From NCBI RefSeq assembly GCF_026250525.1, contig NZ_CP111043.1, forward strand, positions 1,725,421-1,789,420: DNA of 64,000 nt. The letters run 5' to 3'. Position 1 is the first letter of the stretch. Each line of letters opens with the position of its first letter. The stretch is from Chondrinema litorale. GTDB taxonomy: Bacteria > Bacteroidota > Bacteroidia > Cytophagales > Flammeovirgaceae. A model generated the notes under the pieces. It searched no databases. It worked only from the letters and a program-made list of their open reading frames with translations, and was not told the origin of the DNA. Shown here piece by piece: positions 18,246-27,544 of this stretch. The translations under genes were made by a program, and so were the position numbers.

Positions 18246-18400
18246 TGAATTTGATAGATAATCTGATTGATGTAATTGAGTAGGTAGTGAATAGTGTTGC
18301 TACTCAAGGATATAAATTCAATGGCAGATTTCAAAAGGAATCTGTGGAAATATGGATAAAAGAGCTATTAAGCCAGTTTTTAATTTTCTGAATTATTCAT

Positions 18401-20089
18401 TCAAAAAAGCAGATAAACTCTACCTTCATAAGGTTTTAGACTGAGATTTTCTTTACCTGTATGTGGCACTACCGGATAGTTACTTAACATTACTTTATCT
18501 GCTTCTACTTTTACTGCTAGGTTTTGAGGCAGTTGAAATTCTGTATTTTCAGCACTGAAATTTAAAACTACAAAAACCTGCTTATCTTCTAAAGTTCTAG
18601 TATAAGCGTAGATTTTAGTATTGGGTTTATCTATTATATCAGTATCACCATACACCAAAACTTCATGTCGCTTTCTTAATTGAATGAGCTTTCTGTAATA
18701 ATTAAAAATTGAATTTTCATCTTCAACAGCTTGAGCAACATTAATCTCTTTATAGTTTGGATTCACTTTTAGCCACGGAGTTCCAGTTGTGAAACCAGCT
18801 TGATTGCTATTATCCCACTGTACAGGTGTGCGGGCGTTATCTCTGCTAGATAAATGTGCTTTAGGTAGAAATACCTCGGCAGAGCCTCCATTTGCTAGAA
18901 ATTCTTTAAACGCATTTAAAGTCTGAACATCATTATAATCATCCATACTTTCGTAGGCCACATTGGTCATTCCTATCTCATCTCCCTGATAAATGTATGG
19001 CGTGCCTTTGAGGGTAAACAACAAAGTACCTATCAACTTAGCTGATTCTACTCTATATGCTTCATCATTACCAAAGCGAGATACTATTCTCGGAAAATCG
19101 TGATTGCCCAAAAAAAGACTTCCCCAACCTTCGTTGCCTAATGCTTTCTCCCATTTCTCAAACACCTCTTTAAATTCCACAAGTGACCATTGCTTCCACT
19201 CCAACATATCATCGGTCTGGCGATCTAAAAACATATGTCCAAAATGGAAAACCATATTTAACTCATTACTACTTTGCCCAACATAAGCATTCACCTCTTC
19301 TTGCTTTACACCTATTCCCTCGCCAACTGTCATAATATCATATTTAGACAGCACTTCTCTGTTCATCTCTTTTAAAAACTCATGCACTCTTGGTCCACTC
19401 GCATAAAACTCTGGGAAGTTTCCATCAAAACCGGCAGGAAAAGAAGGCAAGTTGGGCTTTTTAGATATCAACGGAATTACATCCATTCTAAAACCTGCCA
19501 CACCTTTTTGCAGCCAGAAATGCATCATATCATAGATTTCTTTTCTGAGATTGTCATTCTCCCAGTTAAGATCAGGCTGTTTTTTGGTGAATAAGTGTAG
19601 ATAATATTCACCAGTGGCTTCGTCTAGCTGCCAAGCACTACCACTAAAAAACGACACCCAGTTGTTCGGCGCTTTTCCATCTACTGGCGGATGCCATATA
19701 TAATAATCTCTGTAAGGGTTGTCTTTAGATTTTCTAGATTCTACAAACCATTGATGTTCATCTGAACTATGGTTCACCACTAAATCTATAATTATTTTGA
19801 TGTTTCTTTTCTGGGCCTCTTCTAGCAGTTTTTCAACATCTTCAATCGTTCCAAACTCATTTAATACACCATAATAATCGCTTATATCATAGCCATTATC
19901 GTCATTTGGTGATGAATAAAACGGACACAACCAGATTACATCAATTCCGAGATGCTGTAAGTAATCTAGCTTTTCAATAATTCCGGGCAAATCACCAACA
20001 CCATCTCCATTACTATCATTAAAACTTCGCGGATAAATCTGATATATCACACTTTCTTTCCACCACTGCTTGTTTACTGATGTTGCCAT
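18401..20089 (-). CDS. oligo-1,6-glucosidase-type GH13 enzyme
   Basis: A 562-residue cytoplasmic glycoside hydrolase of family GH13, subfamily 31 type, with no signal peptide. The catalytic residues are Asp203 (GFRMDVI, nucleophile), Glu257 (TVGEGIG, acid/base) and Asp331 (LGNHDFPR). DSNGDGVGDL is the usual N-terminal calcium loop. Val204 after the nucleophile and the QPDLNWEN segment are the markers of enzymes preferring alpha-1,6 bonds such as isomaltose and panose, unlike the Ala/Thr and MPDLN forms of alpha-1,4 enzymes. It would hydrolyse oligosaccharides imported through the SusC/SusD pair. It starts 36 bp after the ASPIC/VCBS gene, as the last gene of the locus. Confidence 0.9.
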   Translation of the reverse strand: MATSVNKQWWKESVIYQIYPRSFNDSNGDGVGDLPGIIEKLDYLQHLGIDVIWLCPFYSSPNDDNGYDISDYYGVLNEFGTIEDVEKLLEEAQKRNIKIIIDLVVNHSSDEHQWFVESRKSKDNPYRDYYIWHPPVDGKAPNNWVSFFSGSAWQLDEATGEYYLHLFTKKQPDLNWENDNLRKEIYDMMHFWLQKGVAGFRMDVIPLISKKPNLPSFPAGFDGNFPEFYASGPRVHEFLKEMNREVLSKYDIMTVGEGIGVKQEEVNAYVGQSSNELNMVFHFGHMFLDRQTDDMLEWKQWSLVEFKEVFEKWEKALGNEGWGSLFLGNHDFPRIVSRFGNDEAYRVESAKLIGTLLFTLKGTPYIYQGDEIGMTNVAYESMDDYNDVQTLNAFKEFLANGGSAEVFLPKAHLSSRDNARTPVQWDNSNQAGFTTGTPWLKVNPNYKEINVAQAVEDENSIFNYYRKLIQLRKRHEVLVYGDTDIIDKPNTKIYAYTRTLEDKQVFVVLNFSAENTEFQLPQNLAVKVEADKVMLSNYPVVPHTGKENLSLKPYEGRVYLLF

Positions 20090-20125
20090 ATTGAGTTCTA
20101 AAACCGGTTAAAAAATAAACTTTGC

Positions 20126-23100
20126 TTATTGCACAGGAATTCTAATACCTTGCGATTCAACTTTTACAAGCTGAAGAGGTGCATCGTTTTTAACTACTAC
20201 AAGTATATTTTCTCCTGCTACATTCAGCATTTCAAAATCGCGTACTTGCCCAGATAAATTAATTCCACTCTTTGCCGAACTCACTGATTCAAATGTACCA
20301 TCGCCATTGCCTGCGAGTAGTAAACCATAGCTAGCATCGTAGCGACCAACTTCTGGTTTTACATTGTAAAGATTTCCACCTGAAAGAATATCCAGATTAC
20401 CATCATTATTAAAATCGCCAGTGAGAAAAGCATAAGTTGGGGAAAACTGCACCTCAGCAGGTAAAGGCTCTAAATCGAAATCACCATTCCCTCTATTCAT
20501 CAACAATACACTTTCGAGTCTGTATGTATTTTGAACAACCGCATCTTTTAGCTCTTGTTCAGTAAAAATATCGTGAATTGTCTGGTTCTTATAGCTATCG
20601 TATTTGAGGTATTTCTTTTTAAGATGTGGCATTTGCATTACCAAATCGTGGCGCAACACTATTGGATAAGAAGCATTGGCATAATATTGATTGATAATTT
20701 GCTCAGCAGTTCCATTCTTATCAAAATCATTTACATACATGCTGAGTGGCTTGTCTTTGCTGGCTTCAAACCTAGAGTTTAACCCATGGTTCCCTACCAC
20801 AAAGTCTATCAAACCATCGTCGTTAAAATCACCTGCTTGAATGGTATTCCACCAACCTTCAGACTTATCTAAAGCCGGAATTTTCGTCTCGGTTAATTTA
20901 CCATTTTCGTTAATAAAAACTTTAATCGGCATCCAGTCTCCTACTACCAGTAAATCTTCGTCATTATCATTATCAATGTCTTGCCAGACTGCCGAAGTAA
21001 CCATACCCATCGCTTTAAATGTTGGTGCAAAATCGTTGGTTACATCTTTAAACTTCCCCTTTCCATCATTCTCCAACAAATAGCTATTACCACTTACACC
21101 ATAATTAAATGGAGTAAGGCGATTACCCACAAACAAATCGAGGTCGCCATCGCCATCAAAATCTGATGCTGTTATACAACCAGTACTTTCGTATTTAGTA
21201 AAAGGAAGTGCAGATTTATTTCTAGTGAAATTGCCTCGCCCATCGTTGAAATAAATTCTATCTAACAAAGAAGATGAAATAGACGAAAACTCATTACCGC
21301 CACTCGCCACGTACAAATCAGCATCACCATCATTATCTGCATCAAAAAATATCGCATCTACATCTTCTGCTCCTTTATCTGCTTCGAATACTGCTGTGTT
21401 TGACTTTTCAAACTGTCCATTAGACTTTTGAATAAATAGCTCTCCGGGAGAATCTTTGGCTCCACCAATATAAAAATCTTCTAAACCATCGCCATTTACA
21501 TCGGCTTTTGCCATCTTAGGACCTTCAGTTGACAACATGTGAAAAATGAGTCTGTCTCGATCAAAGTCTACAAAAGGATTTTCTTTATGAGTGAAGTCGA
21601 TACCATGACTAGTATTAGACGCAGAGAATAATATTTTCTCTATCACTTTACCTTGTGACTTATCATTATCAGCATCTTTCTGTTTTAAAGTAAGCAACTG
21701 GTCAGTTACCACATCGGTTAAAATAGTTGATTTACCATTTGGCCAGTCCACTATTACACTATCTACTTTTTCGGATGTGCCAACTCCTATATTTGGTCGG
21801 TGATCTACGGTAGACTCAAAACCTCTTACAGGCATTTGCTCCACATACATGGTTTGCCCTGTATTGTTCTTTACAGTCACTTTTGCACCGATTGCAAATG
21901 GATTTTTACCCTCGCCTTCCAGTTTTAGTTTGATATAATGGTTTTCTGGATGGAATTTATTGGTTTCATTCCTGTAGATAAAAGGCGGCATATTTACATT
22001 ATTTACCACCAAATCCGGATCGCCATCATTATCTAAATCTGCATAAGCTGAACCATTAGAGAAACTCGGTGTTGCCAAGCCCCATTCTTCTGCTTTATTC
22101 GTAAAAGTATAATCTCTGTTATTCGCGTAAGCGTAGTTAGATATCTTATTAGAAGGAATCGCATCGATTAGTTTTTGATAATCTACTACTCCGCCTGTAA
22201 TAATTTCTTTTACAATATTGCCATCACTAAAAAACTGGATATAATCTTGGTTGGTAAGGTCACCCAAAATGCCATTAGAAACATAAACATCTTTCCAACC
22301 ATCGTTATCCAAATCAATAATTAATGCACCCCAACTCCAATCTGTCGCTTCGATACCAGCCATTCTGCCAATCTCGCTATATGTACCATCAGCATTATTT
22401 AACTGAAACATGTTTCTAGTAAACTGATGGTAATAATCATTCTTTACACTTAACTGATATCTATCCCAACTTTCGAAAGTAGTTACTGTTTTTAAACGTT
22501 CGTGTGTTCCCGGAAGCATCTCTGTGACAAAAATATCGGCATAAGAATCATTATTAAAATCTGCCATATCTGCACCCATAGAAGCCGCACTGATACTTTT
22601 CATTTTATTCTCCAAATCTTCTCGGAAAGTACCATCTCCATTATTCATATAGATGTAGTCTCGCTCAAAAAAATCGTTGGAAACATATATATCTTGCCAC
22701 CCATCTTTGTCGATATCTCCAACTGTAACACCTAAACCAAAACCGATAATACTTCCATAAATACCAGCTTCTTCGCTTACATCTACAAACTTGTTATTAT
22801 CATTTCTGAAAAGCTTATCGCCACCAACTGGATCGCGTTTAGGCCTTTCGTTTTTTCTTAGATTGAAACTACCAATTGCCTGATAAGAATTATTGAGAAG
22901 ATAAAAATCCAGATCACCGTCTTTGTCATAATCGAAGAAAGCTCCATGTGTAGAAAAACCCTGATCTGCTAATCCGTAGGCTTCAGCACTTTCTGTAAAA
23001 GTGAGATCGCCATTGTTTATGAACAATTCGTTTTGCTTGTTGTCTCCTTCTATATCTCCAGAGTTACACACATATATATCTAAAAAACCATCACCATTTA

Positions 23101-23491
23101 CATCTGCTACACTTACTCCGGTAGAAAAAGCTTTTGTACCCGAAACTCCCGCTTTTTCTGTAATATCTTCAAATTGAAAATTTCCTTTGTTGAGGTAAAG
23201 CTTATTAGATTTCATGTTGGCGGTAAAATAAATATCTACCAGACCATCATTATTAAAATCGCCAATACCTACTCCCCCACCATTGTAAAAATTACGGTAG
23301 GTATAGATGTTAAAATCCTTATTAAATTCCAGTTGATTGATAAAGTCGATACCTGTTTGCTCTGCCGGGAGCAATGTAAACAGTTTGTCTTTTTCGGGAA
23401 TTTGGTGAGTTTCAAATTTAGAACAGGCGACTGTGAGAAAACCTGATATAAAAATGAATATGGATAGTTTCTTGAGGAAATATGCTAACAT
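20126..23491 (-). CDS. ASPIC/UnbV and VCBS-repeat surface lipoprotein (second copy)
   Basis: A 1121-residue lipoprotein: signal peptide with lipobox V-A-C near residue 23. A block of FG-GAP/VCBS units follows, each with a D-x-N/D-x-D-G-x-x-D calcium loop (GDFNNDGLVDIYF, ADVNGDGFLDIYV, FDYDKDGDLDFYL). The ASPIC/UnbV domain lies at about residues 515-590 (MPVRGFESTVDHRPNIGVG), and a second set of VCBS units then runs to the C-terminus. The repeats probably form two seven-bladed propellers. Such proteins occur in SusCD-type loci and are thought to bind glycan at the surface; none has a proven enzyme activity that I know of. It is paralogous along its length to the gene at 24101-27421. Confidence 0.88.
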   Translation of the reverse strand: MLAYFLKKLSIFIFISGFLTVACSKFETHQIPEKDKLFTLLPAEQTGIDFINQLEFNKDFNIYTYRNFYNGGGVGIGDFNNDGLVDIYFTANMKSNKLYLNKGNFQFEDITEKAGVSGTKAFSTGVSVADVNGDGFLDIYVCNSGDIEGDNKQNELFINNGDLTFTESAEAYGLADQGFSTHGAFFDYDKDGDLDFYLLNNSYQAIGSFNLRKNERPKRDPVGGDKLFRNDNNKFVDVSEEAGIYGSIIGFGLGVTVGDIDKDGWQDIYVSNDFFERDYIYMNNGDGTFREDLENKMKSISAASMGADMADFNNDSYADIFVTEMLPGTHERLKTVTTFESWDRYQLSVKNDYYHQFTRNMFQLNNADGTYSEIGRMAGIEATDWSWGALIIDLDNDGWKDVYVSNGILGDLTNQDYIQFFSDGNIVKEIITGGVVDYQKLIDAIPSNKISNYAYANNRDYTFTNKAEEWGLATPSFSNGSAYADLDNDGDPDLVVNNVNMPPFIYRNETNKFHPENHYIKLKLEGEGKNPFAIGAKVTVKNNTGQTMYVEQMPVRGFESTVDHRPNIGVGTSEKVDSVIVDWPNGKSTILTDVVTDQLLTLKQKDADNDKSQGKVIEKILFSASNTSHGIDFTHKENPFVDFDRDRLIFHMLSTEGPKMAKADVNGDGLEDFYIGGAKDSPGELFIQKSNGQFEKSNTAVFEADKGAEDVDAIFFDADNDGDADLYVASGGNEFSSISSSLLDRIYFNDGRGNFTRNKSALPFTKYESTGCITASDFDGDGDLDLFVGNRLTPFNYGVSGNSYLLENDGKGKFKDVTNDFAPTFKAMGMVTSAVWQDIDNDNDEDLLVVGDWMPIKVFINENGKLTETKIPALDKSEGWWNTIQAGDFNDDGLIDFVVGNHGLNSRFEASKDKPLSMYVNDFDKNGTAEQIINQYYANASYPIVLRHDLVMQMPHLKKKYLKYDSYKNQTIHDIFTEQELKDAVVQNTYRLESVLLMNRGNGDFDLEPLPAEVQFSPTYAFLTGDFNNDGNLDILSGGNLYNVKPEVGRYDASYGLLLAGNGDGTFESVSSAKSGINLSGQVRDFEMLNVAGENILVVVKNDAPLQLVKVESQGIRIPVQ

Positions 23492-23504
23492 GCTTTATCA
23501 CAAT

Positions 23505-24068
23505 TTAGATATTCTTTTTTAATTCCTTTTCGATTAACAAATCGGTAAATAGTACTTCTACTTGTGATTCATTTTTTTTGTAAATTGAAATCCTGCGGTT
23601 GCCATCAATTTTCACATAAGCAGTGCCTCTATTTTCTGCACTAATCGTCATAAAATCATCACCATACCATTTCTTGAAAAGTGCCAACACATCTACAACC
23701 AAGTGATCTGCATTTAGTTCTTCGTTCCAAGGTGCCCATGCATTGTAAGAAATAACTACAGGCATTTTAGCAATCTTTCCCTCATAGAATTCAGGATAAA
23801 AATTCATATCGGCAGGGTGCTTTAGCTCATCATCCAATTTATATAAAACCGAGCTATTATTACTCCCGTTGCTCACTTGTCTTTTCTTATTGAGTTCCCA
23901 GCAATGCGCATAAAACTCTTTCTGAGTCATTCCGAAATTAATATCCAGAAATAGGCTGTCGTATCTTGCACCACTGGCTAGTTCTGTATCTAACTTGTCG
24001 TAATATTCGTGGCTTCTGCATGAACTGAATAATACAGCACACAGAAAAATACTGGTTAGAATTCTCAT
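23505..24068 (-). CDS. small lipoprotein between the two ASPIC/VCBS genes
   Basis: A 187-residue protein with a lipoprotein signal (MRILTSIFLCAVLFSSC, Cys17). The mature part starts with a Tyr/Asp-rich helix, then LFLDINFGMTQKEFYAHCWELN. It continues with a beta-rich half (KMPVVISYNAWAPW, RISIYKKNESQVEVLFTD). I recognise no family. It lies 13 bp after the second ASPIC/VCBS gene's start side and 32 bp after the end of the first, so the three are co-transcribed and probably act together at the outer membrane. Confidence 0.75.
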   Translation of the reverse strand: MRILTSIFLCAVLFSSCRSHEYYDKLDTELASGARYDSLFLDINFGMTQKEFYAHCWELNKKRQVSNGSNNSSVLYKLDDELKHPADMNFYPEFYEGKIAKMPVVISYNAWAPWNEELNADHLVVDVLALFKKWYGDDFMTISAENRGTAYVKIDGNRRISIYKKNESQVEVLFTDLLIEKELKKNI

Positions 24069-24100
24069 AATTACTCTGCTAGTTTATATAATTTACACTT

Positions 24101-27100
24101 TCAATTTACTCGATTCGTCATTTCAAATACCTGTACGCTATCATTGTTTTTGATAACAAAAAGCCTTTCAGTATCATTCTGATTAAGCAAGATAAAATCT
24201 CGAATTTCTCCTTTGCTAGAAAAACCTGATTCTCTGGCTGGCACTGCGCTGAAATTGCCTTTTCCATCACCTTTTAAAAAATTACCATAACTGCCAGCAT
24301 AGATACCTACCTCAGGCTTGGCTTTAAAAAAATTACCACCAAGAATTAAATCTTTGTTTCCATCTCTATCTACATCTTGCACAAGTATGCTTTTTACAGG
24401 TGCAAACTGTGCTTCAATCGGTAGCGCTTTTATAGTAAAATGGTTATTACCATCATTCATGAAAACCACACTTTTCAACTCCTTTGCCTTTAAAAGGCTC
24501 ATTTCTTCCATTTGGCTTTCACTAAATATATCATATACAGTTTGCTCTTTATAGCTTTCGTACTTTAAATATTTCTTTTTTAAAGCAGGCATCTGTTTTA
24601 CCAAATCGTGCCTTAACACTAAAGGATAAGTACCCAATCCATTTGGTACCGAAATAATTTGCTCTACAGTACCATTGCTGTCAAAATCATTCACATGCAT
24701 GGTAACAGGCTGATCTTGGTTTGCTTTAATTCTAGAATTTAGTCCGTGATTTCCTGCTACAAAATCTATGTCGCCATCATTATCTAAATCAGCAGCAACA
24801 ATGGTGTTCCAAAAGCCTGATGTGTTTGTAAGGCCTGCAGTCTCAGATATGTCGGTGAACTTGCCAACATTGTTTTTTAAAATGGTGACCGACATCCATT
24901 CGCCAGCAAGAATTAATTCAGGGAAATTGTCATTATCTAGGTCTGCCCACTCAAAAGCCGTAAACATTCCTTTCTCTTCTAGCATTGGTGCCATCTGCTG
25001 AGTAACATCTGTAAACTTCCCTTTTCCATCATTTTCTAATAGATAGGCATTTACCGGAACTCCATATAAAAATGGCTTGGCTCTTATTCCTACTACCAAA
25101 TCAATATCGCCATCTGCATCGAAATCAGCAGCTCGCACACAAGATGAGTTTTCGTAGCGAGCTACTGGCAAAATCTGGTTAGACAATGTAAAGTTTCCCT
25201 GGCCATCATTAAAATACAATCGATCTTTTAATGCAGAAGAAGTTGATGGAAACTCATTTCCTCCACTGGCTACATACAAATCTGCATCGCCATCATTATC
25301 TGCATCAAAAAAAACACAATCGGTATCTTCTGAAATCTTTCCTTTTTCGAATACATCTTGAGTTGAGAGCATAAAGGTGCCATCTGCTTTCTGAATAAAC
25401 AGACTCCCAGACATATCTTTGGCTCCTCCTATATAAATATCTTCTAAACCATCTCCATTTACATCTGCTTTCGCTGCTTTTGGTCCTTCTACAGATAACA
25501 TATGATAAAGCAAACGGTCTCGATCAAAATCTACAAAAGCATTTTCTGTATGTTTAAAAGAGAGATTTACTTCGGCAGTAATTTCTTTAAATAATTGTGG
25601 TTTTGATGTTTTTTGAATGGGTTGTTCTTTCTTAATACTATCGTAGCGAACAATAAGAAACTGATTTGCTTCCTGTTCTTTCAACACGCTTCTTTGGTTA
25701 TCTGGCCAGCTAATTACGATGGAATCTATTTTTGTACGAGTACCCAACCCAAAATGCAGGCGAGGATCAACACTAGACTCAAATCCTCTAAAAGGTGCCA
25801 GCTCTTGATAATAGACATCATCACCTGCATAAACTGTTACCTGAGAACCTAATGCAAAATAGTTTTTAGCATAGCCCCTTAGCTCTATACTAATAAAATT
25901 GGCTTTTTTGTTTGAGCTATTCTCGTAAATAAAAGGTGCCGCTTCAATATTGTTGATTACCAAATCCAAATCGCCATCATTATCCAGATCGCCATATGCA
26001 GACCCGTTAGAATGACTTGGAGTACCTAGCCCATAAGCTTCTGCCTTATTTTCAAATTTTAAATTCCCTGAGTTTACAAATGCGTAATTAGGCAGTTTGT
26101 TAGATGGCATCATATCAACCAGACCTGTAATCACATTTTTCTCTCTGCTCATTATTTTCCTTACTGTTTCAGGGTCTGATGAATACTGAATATAATCTTG
26201 ATCTGTAAGGTCTTTGTAAATACCGTTAGCAACAAAAATGTCTTTTAAGCCATCGTTATCCATATCGAATATGAGTGCTCCCCAACTCCAATCTGTAGCA
26301 AATACATTTGCCAACCTGCCTATTTCGCTAAATGTGTTGTTGCCGTTATTTAGCTGCAAAACATTTCTTGTAAACTGCCTATGGTAACCATTTTGAAAGT
26401 TTAATTGGTATTTATCCCAGTTTTCGAAAGTGGTTTTGGTTTTCATTCGGGCATCATCTTCGGGTAGCATATCAGTCACAAAAACCTCTGGAAAGCCATC
26501 GTTATTGATATCTGCCATATCTGCTCCCATAGAGCTCTGGCTTATTTCTGGCATTTGGCTCTCCAACTCCTCTGAAAATGTGCCATCTTTTTGATTGATA
26601 TAGAGATAATCTCTTTCAAAAAAGTCATTCGAAACGTAGATATCTTGCCATCCATCTCGATTTATATCGCCTATGGTTACGCCTAAACCAAAACCGATAG
26701 AACTACCATAAATTCCGGCAAATTCACTTACATCGGTAAATTTATCACCATCGTTTCGGTACAGTTTGTTGCCCCCTTCGTTGTCTCTAATTTCTCTTTG
26801 TCCTTTTCTTAAGTCATATCCACCCACAGACCTAAAAGAATTATTAAGCAGATAGCAATCGAGATCGCCATCTTTATCATAGTCAAAAAAAGCAGCGTGT
26901 GTAGAAAGACCTTTGTCATCAATTCCATAAGCTTTTGCCTGCTCTGTAAAAGTGAGATCGCCATTATTAATAAAAAGCTCGTTGTATCTATTCTCTCCTT
27001 CTGGATTTCCAGACTTGCACACATAAATATCTAAATAGCCATCGCCATTTATATCTACCATACTCACACCAGACGACCACACATCTAGGCAGCTTACTCC

Positions 27101-27421
27101 TGCACTTTCTGTAATATCTTCAAACTTCCAATTTCCTTTATTTAAATAGAGTTTGTTGTCTACCTGATTGCCTGTAAAATAGATATCTGGCAGTCCATCA
27201 TTATTCACATCACCAATGGCGACTCCACCACCATTGTAAAAATTTCTATATGTGTAGGGATTAAATGATTCGGTATAACTCAATGCATTTAGAAAGTGAA
27301 TACCTGTTTCTGACTCACTTTTTAAGTTAAAGAGGTAATCTGGTTGTGGGGGTTCTCTATGAGAAGTACATGCTGAAATAGCACAAAATGTTAATATCCA
27401 TATGTAATTTAATCTGCTCAT
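24101..27421 (-). CDS. ASPIC/UnbV and VCBS-repeat surface lipoprotein (first copy)
   Basis: A 1106-residue lipoprotein (MSRLNYIWILTFCAISAC, Cys18) with the same order of parts as its neighbour at 20126. VCBS units with calcium loops (GDVNNDGLPDIYF, VDINGDGYLDIYV, FDYDKDGDLDCYL) come first, the ASPIC/UnbV domain (LAPFRGFESSVDPRLHFGLG) lies near the middle, and further VCBS units follow. Many segments are identical in the two copies (FVSNDFFERDY-type, MHVNDFDSNGT, LKKKYLKYESYKEQTVYDIF), so they arose by duplication. It comes after SusD, but a terminator lies between, so its expression may be lower than that of SusC/SusD. Confidence 0.88.
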   Translation of the reverse strand: MSRLNYIWILTFCAISACTSHREPPQPDYLFNLKSESETGIHFLNALSYTESFNPYTYRNFYNGGGVAIGDVNNDGLPDIYFTGNQVDNKLYLNKGNWKFEDITESAGVSCLDVWSSGVSMVDINGDGYLDIYVCKSGNPEGENRYNELFINNGDLTFTEQAKAYGIDDKGLSTHAAFFDYDKDGDLDCYLLNNSFRSVGGYDLRKGQREIRDNEGGNKLYRNDGDKFTDVSEFAGIYGSSIGFGLGVTIGDINRDGWQDIYVSNDFFERDYLYINQKDGTFSEELESQMPEISQSSMGADMADINNDGFPEVFVTDMLPEDDARMKTKTTFENWDKYQLNFQNGYHRQFTRNVLQLNNGNNTFSEIGRLANVFATDWSWGALIFDMDNDGLKDIFVANGIYKDLTDQDYIQYSSDPETVRKIMSREKNVITGLVDMMPSNKLPNYAFVNSGNLKFENKAEAYGLGTPSHSNGSAYGDLDNDGDLDLVINNIEAAPFIYENSSNKKANFISIELRGYAKNYFALGSQVTVYAGDDVYYQELAPFRGFESSVDPRLHFGLGTRTKIDSIVISWPDNQRSVLKEQEANQFLIVRYDSIKKEQPIQKTSKPQLFKEITAEVNLSFKHTENAFVDFDRDRLLYHMLSVEGPKAAKADVNGDGLEDIYIGGAKDMSGSLFIQKADGTFMLSTQDVFEKGKISEDTDCVFFDADNDGDADLYVASGGNEFPSTSSALKDRLYFNDGQGNFTLSNQILPVARYENSSCVRAADFDADGDIDLVVGIRAKPFLYGVPVNAYLLENDGKGKFTDVTQQMAPMLEEKGMFTAFEWADLDNDNFPELILAGEWMSVTILKNNVGKFTDISETAGLTNTSGFWNTIVAADLDNDGDIDFVAGNHGLNSRIKANQDQPVTMHVNDFDSNGTVEQIISVPNGLGTYPLVLRHDLVKQMPALKKKYLKYESYKEQTVYDIFSESQMEEMSLLKAKELKSVVFMNDGNNHFTIKALPIEAQFAPVKSILVQDVDRDGNKDLILGGNFFKAKPEVGIYAGSYGNFLKGDGKGNFSAVPARESGFSSKGEIRDFILLNQNDTERLFVIKNNDSVQVFEMTNRVN

Positions 27422-27484
27422 ATACTTGGGTGAAAGTACTGCTTGATGTTTAATTACAATTTAATAGTATTCAGTTATTCTTAG

Positions 27485-27520
27485 TAAAAAAGAGAGGCTG
27501 GCTCTCAGTGAGACAGCCTC
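27485..27520 (-). terminator. terminator or attenuator after susD
   Basis: On the minus strand GAGGCTG (27514-27520) pairs with CAGCCTC (27494-27500), with further inner pairing, and is followed by TCTTTTTTAC. It lies between the susD stop (27545) and the next start (27421). If the six genes are one operon it would lower expression of the distal four. Confidence 0.75.
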
Positions 27521-27544
27521 CTGAAATATAGCCCAATCTAATTA

